Of a DNA stretch of 64,000 bases, positions 57,980 through 64,000 are shown piece by piece. Position numbers and translations under genes: made by a program. The stretch spans positions 1 to 64,000 of the forward strand of contig JAPKBR010000010.1 of assembly GCA_028823345.1 (NCBI GenBank), given 5' to 3'. How positions within the stretch are numbered: position 1 is the first letter of the stretch; each line of letters opens with the position of its first letter. A model generated the notes under the pieces. That model worked only from the letters and a program-made list of their open reading frames with translations. It ran no database searches and was not told the origin of the DNA. Source of the stretch: Planctomycetota bacterium. GTDB taxonomy: Bacteria; Planctomycetota; UBA1135; GCA-002686595.

Positions 57980-59350
57980 CTATCTAGAGTCATAGGGATT
58001 ACCCCCATATCCGAGCTGTTCCATGGCCCTCATGGCTTCCTCATCCAGCTCCACCGCGCCCCCGGGTGGGGCCATTTTCAGGCCACCGAAGCTCTCTAGG
58101 GCGCTTTCCTGGTGCTTGGTCTGGGTCTCGTCTGCCATCAGGGGCAGGTTCTCCTGGGGGTCTTCGAGGAGGTTGTAGGTTTCGTGGTTTCCGTCGCTGG
58201 AGAGGATGGTCTTGAGACTTCCTGACACCAAGACGCGACGGGAGCGGCGAAAACGATCTCCCCAGGGGGCACGCAGGTCATGCACTCGGCTGTCGTAATT
58301 TTCCGAGAGCACCCCGTCTCTGCGGGGCCAGTGGCTGCGGAGCGGGGAGTCGGTTTCGGAATGGTTCAGGGCATCGAGGATCAGGCCGGGCAGGTGCACG
58401 TGACCGATCCAGTCATGGTCGTCCATGCGCTTGGTCTGACCGGGGGCTTTGACGATCAGGGGAACGTGCAAGGTGCCCTGGTAAACATCCTTGGAGTGCT
58501 CAATCAAGTCGTGTTCCCCGAGGAACTCCCCGTGGTCGCTGGTGACCATGAGGCACATGTTGTCGTAGAGGCCGTCCTTCCGCAGGGTCTGGAAGAAGTC
58601 ACCCAGGCCCTCGTCCAGATTGGCGATCGCCGTGTCGTACTGGTCCTTCAAAGCGTCGAGTAGCTCTGGCGAAGCGCTCGCATTGGGGTCGAGGATCAAA
58701 GGCACCAAGCGCTTCAGCAGATTGCCATCCGAGGAACGGTCGGGAATCGGCGGGTGGGGACGCACGTTGTAGGGCCGGTGGGTGTCCATCAGATTGACGA
58801 ACAGGAAAAAGGACTCGTGCTTGTGGGCTTCAATGAATTGCAGCGCGCGGCGCGTGATTTCTTCCACCGGGCCGCGCTGGCGTTGGTAGGAATCGAATCC
58901 CTGGGCGATGCCGTAACGCTCATGCATGTAGGCCACATTCGCTACAACCGCACCCGTGGCCCAACCATGGGCTTGGAACAACTCCGCCAGAGTGGTGTGG
59001 TGGGCCGCAAGAGGGCCCACGTTGTTGCCCTCAGACCAGCCCTTGTCCCGAAGGTCCTTGAGATCGTCTCCGGACCAGGTACGCGCCCCGTGTTCGCTGG
59101 GATAAAGCCCGGTGAAAATGGAGGCGTGAGAGGGCAGGGTCCAGGGAGCAGCGGCTTGGGCTCGGTGGTAAACCGTCGACTCTTGGGCCAATTGTTCGAG
59201 GTTCGGACTGGTGGGGCGTGAGTACCCGTAAAGGGAAAGGTGGTCCGCCCGCAGGGTGTCACAAACCACCAGCACCACCTGCTGGGGTGGCTCGGGGCTG
59301 GGCGTACAGCTCGGCAAGCAGCCCGCCAGAATCCAACACAGTCTCCGCAT
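57980..59350 (-). CDS. Sulfatase/alkaline-phosphatase-superfamily hydrolase, exported
   Basis: VVLVVCDTLRADHLSLYGYSRPTSPNLEQLAQESTVY...WTLPSHASIFTGLYPSEHG; MVTSDHGEFLGEHDLIEHS. Confidence 0.9.
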   Translation of the reverse strand: MRRLCWILAGCLPSCTPSPEPPQQVVLVVCDTLRADHLSLYGYSRPTSPNLEQLAQESTVYHRAQAAAPWTLPSHASIFTGLYPSEHGARTWSGDDLKDLRDKGWSEGNNVGPLAAHHTTLAELFQAHGWATGAVVANVAYMHERYGIAQGFDSYQRQRGPVEEITRRALQFIEAHKHESFFLFVNLMDTHRPYNVRPHPPIPDRSSDGNLLKRLVPLILDPNASASPELLDALKDQYDTAIANLDEGLGDFFQTLRKDGLYDNMCLMVTSDHGEFLGEHDLIEHSKDVYQGTLHVPLIVKAPGQTKRMDDHDWIGHVHLPGLILDALNHSETDSPLRSHWPRRDGVLSENYDSRVHDLRAPWGDRFRRSRRVLVSGSLKTILSSDGNHETYNLLEDPQENLPLMADETQTKHQESALESFGGLKMAPPGGAVELDEEAMRAMEQLGYGGNPYDSR

Positions 59351-59433
59351 GGGGGCAGTCTACGGTTCGGGGACCGCAGAGTTAGGTCCCTTCTGTTGGC
59401 AACCACCCGGCCTAGGGTGGATACTTCCCCGCA

Positions 59434-61048
59434 GATGATCTTGTTTGGACTTCGATGGATGGGGCCGGCGCTTTGCTGGGTGATGCTTGGGCCACTGCCC
59501 CTGGCGGGGAACTCTTTCGCCGGGTCGGCCCATCTAGGTCTCAGCCCAGTCGAATCCAGGGAGACCCTTGAGGATCCCAGGGAGTCCCAGGTCGTGCATA
59601 GTCTCGAGCGTTATGCCCGGGACCTAGAACGGGGAAAGCTGCCCGACCTGCCGGGGCCAGGAACCCTCAGGGTCCTGACCGGGATGTTGGAAGATCCCCA
59701 GTGGGTGCCCGAGTTGGTCGGACCTCTGCTCGACATCTTTGGCATGGTCGAGGCTACTGCGGGGGACCCACTGTTTCGGGTGGGAGCCGGAGGGACCAGT
59801 ACTAAGGTGCTCAAGGGTTTGGTTCGGCGTGCCCTGGGCCGGAAGACGGGGTCGTCGCCTCTCATCAACGAGCTTTCATTTGGCGTGGTCTTGGATAAGA
59901 AAAAATCCATTTCACGTCGAAGGACTGCAATGGTTTTGCTCCAGGACCAGGGGCTCTCTGCTGGTCGGCAGTGCCTCCTGACCCTGGGCCGAGATGCCGA
60001 GGACCCACTGCAGCCGGAGGCCTTGATGAACGCGGCAGGTTGGACCGACCCGGCCCTGGATCGAATGCTGGTGGGTCTTCTCAGTGGTCCGCAGATCATC
60101 GGCCTTGTGCACCCCACCGTGCCCCTGCTGCGGCGCACACAAGCGGGCCGCCGTCCCTTGGGTAAGCGTGCGTGCAAGGACCTCGAGCCTCTGCTGGTCA
60201 AGATGATGGCCGGTCCAAATTGGCGTGACAGCGTGCGCGGAATTCAACTGTCCCGCGGTTTCGCCCCGGAGGAACGGGTGCCGCTTCTGATCGATGGCAT
60301 GTTGGTTTGGGACCAGCGCAAGCGCGCCAAGATTGGTTCCCGGCGGGTGACCCGCGACTATTCTCAGGCCCTCTCGCTGATCGCAGGCCGTTCCATTGGG
60401 AGCAATCCGCGCAATTGGATTCAGTGGTGGGTTTCCGTGCGTCAGGGCAAGATCCCCATGCATAAGGCAGCGGACAACTCCAAAGGTCCACGCACCCGGG
60501 CCTCCTTTTTTGGCTTGGACATCGAAGGGGACCGGGTGACGTTTGTGCTGGATAAATCGGGCTCCATGGGGAGTGAAATGTCCTCGGGTATCACCCGTTA
60601 TGAGCTTGCCCAAGAGCAGTTGTTTAGCGCGCTTGATGGTCTAGGGCAGGACGTCCAATTCAAAGTCATCCTGTTCAGTTCCGGGCCGCCGGTGGACTCC
60701 GGCGCGATGGTTGCGGCCACTCCCAAGAATATTGCTCGCTTGCGGAAGTCCCTTTCTAGCCGTGAACCGGGTGGAGGGACCAACCTGCGGCCCGCCATTG
60801 AAAAAGCCCTCGGCCATGAAGCGTCTGGTGAAATTGATTCAGAAGCCTGTGAACCGGACACGGTGGTGGTGCTGTGCGACGGGGCCACCAGCAGCGGGCG
60901 CTCATGGGTCAAGCCCTATCTTGAGCGACTGTTGCCCGTGTTGCAGGTGCGTTTCTATTGCGTTCTGTTAGGTGGGCGCGGAGACGGGACCTTGGACCTT
61001 CTGGCGGAACACTCGGGCGGCCAGATTGTCTCGCCCGGTGATGGCTGA
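59434..61048 (+). CDS. Exported vWA-domain protein
   Basis: MIDAS motif TFVLDKSGSMGSEMSS; REPGGGTNLRPAI; VVVLCDGATSSG. Confidence 0.85.
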
Positions 61049-61063
61049 GGGATTGTTCGGGGC

Positions 61064-61969
61064 CTAGCGCGAATGGGCTATGGCCCAAGCGAGAGTCACT
61101 AGCACCAATGCCAGCAGCCCGGCGAGACCTTGGCCCTTGGTGCTCAAACGTTGGGGCACGCGCGCGCTTCCCACCAATGCACCGAGTCCGATGCCTCCGA
61201 GGAACCCGAACACGTGTGCACCGATGTCCACCCGGCCCGCGCCATCGCCGCTGCCCATGCCCAGGTACCCGAGCAGGACCGCCGCGCCCATCAACGGTGC
61301 CACACGACGAAGAGCAACGAGGGGCAAATGCTTGCGACGAACCCACTCGTAACTGCTCATCACCCCAAGCAAACCAAAGACCGCGGTGGATGCGCCGAGG
61401 GACCGGTGGTTGGGATCGCTCACCATTACGTTGATCCAGTTGCCCAGGGCGCCAGCGCTGAGGGCCAGGAACCAGGCCAAGCCGCTTCCCAGGGTGTGGC
61501 TGGCGAGAATGCCAAAACCGATTCCGAAGAGCAGGTTGCCCGCCAGGTGGGGAAGGTCTGCGTGCAGGGTCAGGGCCGTCACTAGGCGCTCCCATTCTCC
61601 CTCGCGCAAACGTTGCCCGTCCACGAGTCCCGCTTCAAACCAATTCCTGCCAGCCAGTCCGTCTTGCCCAATGGGGAACAAGGTGATCATCAATAGTCCG
61701 TAGATCACGCCTCCTAGACGCCCATTGCTCACCTGCCGAAAAGGGATTTGTTTGGGGGGCCATAAGGCATTCTCGTCTTGATATCCCCGGAGTTCGGCCG
61801 CCGCCTCGGGGGCCGCACTCGCTAATACCAAAATGCTCCACCCGTCGGGGCTGCCCACCAGTTGGTGCTCGAGGCCCATGGCGCGCAGGACCAGAGCTGC
61901 TTCCTGGGCGGCCTTCCGGCTTGGGCTGGCCCAAACCACGGCTTGGGATTCGGGTAGGGGAGGGATCAT
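61064..61969 (-). CDS. Rhomboid-family intramembrane serine protease with N-terminal DUF2007-like extension
   Basis: HLAGNLLFGIGFG; GASTAVFGLLG (Ser); GAHVFGFLGGIGLGAL (His); N-terminal AVVWASPSRKAAQEAALVLRAMGLEHQLV...SILVLASAAPEAAAEL. Confidence 0.88.
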   Translation of the reverse strand: MIPPLPESQAVVWASPSRKAAQEAALVLRAMGLEHQLVGSPDGWSILVLASAAPEAAAELRGYQDENALWPPKQIPFRQVSNGRLGGVIYGLLMITLFPIGQDGLAGRNWFEAGLVDGQRLREGEWERLVTALTLHADLPHLAGNLLFGIGFGILASHTLGSGLAWFLALSAGALGNWINVMVSDPNHRSLGASTAVFGLLGVMSSYEWVRRKHLPLVALRRVAPLMGAAVLLGYLGMGSGDGAGRVDIGAHVFGFLGGIGLGALVGSARVPQRLSTKGQGLAGLLALVLVTLAWAIAHSR

Positions 61970-61988
61970 GATCGGGTCGCCCCTTGGC

Positions 61989-62339
61989 CTAGAACAAGCG
62001 CAAGCCGCATCCGGGGCAGCGTCCGTTTCCTTTTTCGAGTTCGGTCATGCAAGCGGGGCAGGTGGCCTGGTCCGCGTCGAGGTCCACCACCGCATCCGCC
62101 GCGGCCAGTTGGTCCTGGTCCATGCTCTCGCGCTCAGCTTCATCCAGCAGAGCTCGGGCATTTTTGGCGTCAGGGCCCGCGACCGCGAGCCAGAATTTGG
62201 GGCTTCAGCTCCCCGCATCGGAGCCTGGAGGGCGTACGAGGGCAGCTTCAAAGCCGCCTCGCTCCAGGAGGGTGCGGGATTGCTTGAGTTGGGGTAGGAG
62301 GCCCTCGGCGATGACGACTTGTTGCTCCATGGGGTCCAA
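61989..62339 (-). CDS. Candidate selenoprotein, or TGA-interrupted small DUF2007-like protein with C-terminal zinc ribbon
   Basis: SD AAGGAGGT at 62351-62344; TTG start 62339 (or ATG 62330); reads MEQQVVIAEGLLPQLKQSRTLLERGGFEAALVRPPGSDAGS[TGA]SPKFWLAVAGPDAKNARALLDEAERESMDQDQLAAADAVVDLDADQATCPACMTELEKGNGRCPGCGLRLF*; not in the supplied ORF track. Confidence 0.55.
62174..62191 (-). promoter_or_regulatory. SECIS-like hairpin 13 nt downstream of the in-frame TGA
   Basis: Minus-strand RNA GGCUCGC-GGUC-GCGGGCC; loop GGU lies 21-23 nt after the UGA. Confidence 0.4.
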
Positions 62340-62443
62340 GCTTACCTCCTTAGGGCTGGGAGGGGGACGCTTCGGTTGTAGAACCCACTCTGGTTTCAGC
62401 TAGGTACAGTATGCACTCCATTCGGTCGAGATCTTACACACCC

Positions 62444-64000
62444 ATGATTGCCCAACTTTCCCTTTCGGTTCTCCTTGCCCTGCCCCTCGTTCCCTTGCAA
62501 GAGGGTTGGCCCCCGGAGGTACAGGCTGCTCTGCAGCACGCAGGTTCTGCGCAAGAGGCTTGGCTGGACTGCTTCGATCAGGTGCCCCTTGAGTTGCGCG
62601 CCGATTTGGGGCACTTGATCAGCGCCATGCCCGCGGCGGATTTGGCGACCCTCTCTCCTGCGCGAGTCTTACGTGAGGTCGAGCTGGCGGTGAAGGTGCG
62701 CGCCCAAGTCCCATGGGGCGCGGCCTTACCCGATGGTCTATTCCGAGAATATGTGCTGCCCTATGCCCATGTGTCCGAAGCCCGGGATCCATGGCGTCAA
62801 GAATTGACCGACCTTTGCTTACCCATGGTGGCGGATTGCAAGACTCCGGCAGAGGCAGCGCAGCGATTGAACGAGCGACTGTTCAAGCAGGTCGGCGTGA
62901 TCTACTCCACCAAACGCAATCGTCCAGATCAGAGTCCATTGGAGTCCATGGATCTGGGGCTTGCCTCTTGTACGGGCCTCTCGATTCTGTTGGCCGATGC
63001 CTGTCGCGCGATTTGCATTCCCGCACGACTAGCGGGAACAGCGAGTTGGGCGGAGAAGCCGGGCAACCACACCTGGGTCGAGATATGGGACCAAGGCTGG
63101 CACTTCACCGGGGCCTGTGAGCCGGATGCCCGTGGCTTGAATCACGGCTGGTTTGAGGGAGACGCGGCACGGGCCATCAAGGGCGATCCCCTCAAGGCGA
63201 TCTTTGCCGTAAGTTGGAGTTCAGGCAAGGCATTCCCCATGGCTTGGGCTCCTGATCGAATGGTGGGTGGCGTGGATGTTACGAATCGTTACTTGCAGGA
63301 CGAGGTCAAGCCCAAGCTCGACGACCGCCATGCGCGTCTCTTGATCACACTGCGCGATACTCCAGGTGGCGAACGGATCGAGATTCCCATCGCTGTGACC
63401 TTGGTGGACGACAATCGCGCCAGAGTTGAGGGCTTAACGAGGGGCGAAAGCGCAGATACGAACGACGTGTTCGAGTGCGTGGTCTTGCGGGGCAAGAAGT
63501 ACTTCATCCAAGTGGAGGAATCTCCGGGCTCATGGAGCTTCCCCTGGTTCATCGAAACCCCCAGGGATCAGGGGGTGGTGCACTATTCCAACAACCTGTG
63601 GTCCAAGGAAGGATTTTCGGCCAGTGGGAATCCCACGGAAATTGTGGCCCAGTGGTTCAGCGATGTGGAGCGGGACCCTAACGCGAGCTTCCCCGAAGCA
63701 GCCTTCCGCGGCCGCAGCACGGAAGGGGTCAGGGGCTGCATCGAGCAGGCCTGGCTGCAGAGCACGGTCACCCAACAGATGCGCGCCGATGCCCTCGGGC
63801 GAAAGGTGCGGATCAACGGTCAAGAGGCCATCTATACCCTGCGAGCCGTGGGGGAACGACCCGCCGGGGGTTGGCCCGTGGTCATTGCTATGCACGGCGG
63901 CGGGGGAGTTCCCAAGGAGGTCAATGACAGTCAATGGAAGATGATGCAGTCCTATTACAAGGACCACCCGGAAGTTACGGGCTACCTGTACCTGGCTCTG
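62444..64000 (+). CDS. Exported transglutaminase-like protein, continuing into an alpha/beta-hydrolase-like domain (3' end outside window)
   Basis: ATG 62444, open to window end (519 codons, missing from ORF track); DLGLASCTGLSILLADACRAICIPARLAGTASW...NHTWVEIWDQGWHFTGACEPD (Cys-His-Asp); GWPVVIAMHGGGGVP. Confidence 0.8.
   Translation, partial: MIAQLSLSVLLALPLVPLQEGWPPEVQAALQHAGSAQEAWLDCFDQVPLELRADLGHLISAMPAADLATLSPARVLREVELAVKVRAQVPWGAALPDGLFREYVLPYAHVSEARDPWRQELTDLCLPMVADCKTPAEAAQRLNERLFKQVGVIYSTKRNRPDQSPLESMDLGLASCTGLSILLADACRAICIPARLAGTASWAEKPGNHTWVEIWDQGWHFTGACEPDARGLNHGWFEGDAARAIKGDPLKAIFAVSWSSGKAFPMAWAPDRMVGGVDVTNRYLQDEVKPKLDDRHARLLITLRDTPGGERIEIPIAVTLVDDNRARVEGLTRGESADTNDVFECVVLRGKKYFIQVEESPGSWSFPWFIETPRDQGVVHYSNNLWSKEGFSASGNPTEIVAQWFSDVERDPNASFPEAAFRGRSTEGVRGCIEQAWLQSTVTQQMRADALGRKVRINGQEAIYTLRAVGERPAGGWPVVIAMHGGGGVPKEVNDSQWKMMQSYYKDHPEVTGYLYLAL

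Overview
Bacterial chromosomal window of moderately high GC, with gene content suggesting a Planctomycetota-like organism (an inference; no rRNA is present). It holds about 48 protein-coding genes, one tRNA-Thr(CGT), several convincing hairpin terminators, and no CRISPR array, phage or IS element. Housekeeping genes recognised include metG, pyrG, kdsB, thrB, anmK, a pilT-type ATPase gene, an HU gene, an NtrC-type regulator, a glutaryl-CoA-dehydrogenase-like gene and a DDAH-like gene. Five items deserve follow-up. (1) A short ORF at 61989-62339 (-) has an in-frame TGA followed by a SECIS-like hairpin with a GGUC loop; it is a candidate selenoprotein in a predicted operon with a rhomboid protease. 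(2) A divergent exopolysaccharide (cellulose-like) locus at about 41.4-50.9 kb has a BcsA-like synthase with two PilZ-like domains, a TM helix and a fused TPR region. Opposite it is a TPR/beta-barrel-like lipoprotein, and each arm ends in a paralogous GH5 gene. No BcsB was seen. (3) A PtsI/PtsP-like protein at 23160-24962 has lost the phospho-acceptor His (now Arg), the catalytic Cys and a metal ligand. (4) An exported HEAT/TPR protein contains a receiver-like insert. (5) A hairpin-dense intergenic stretch at about 57.78-57.92 kb ends in a strong minus-strand terminator and may encode a structured ncRNA. The first and last genes are truncated by the window edges. All product names come from reading motifs by eye; no database search was run.
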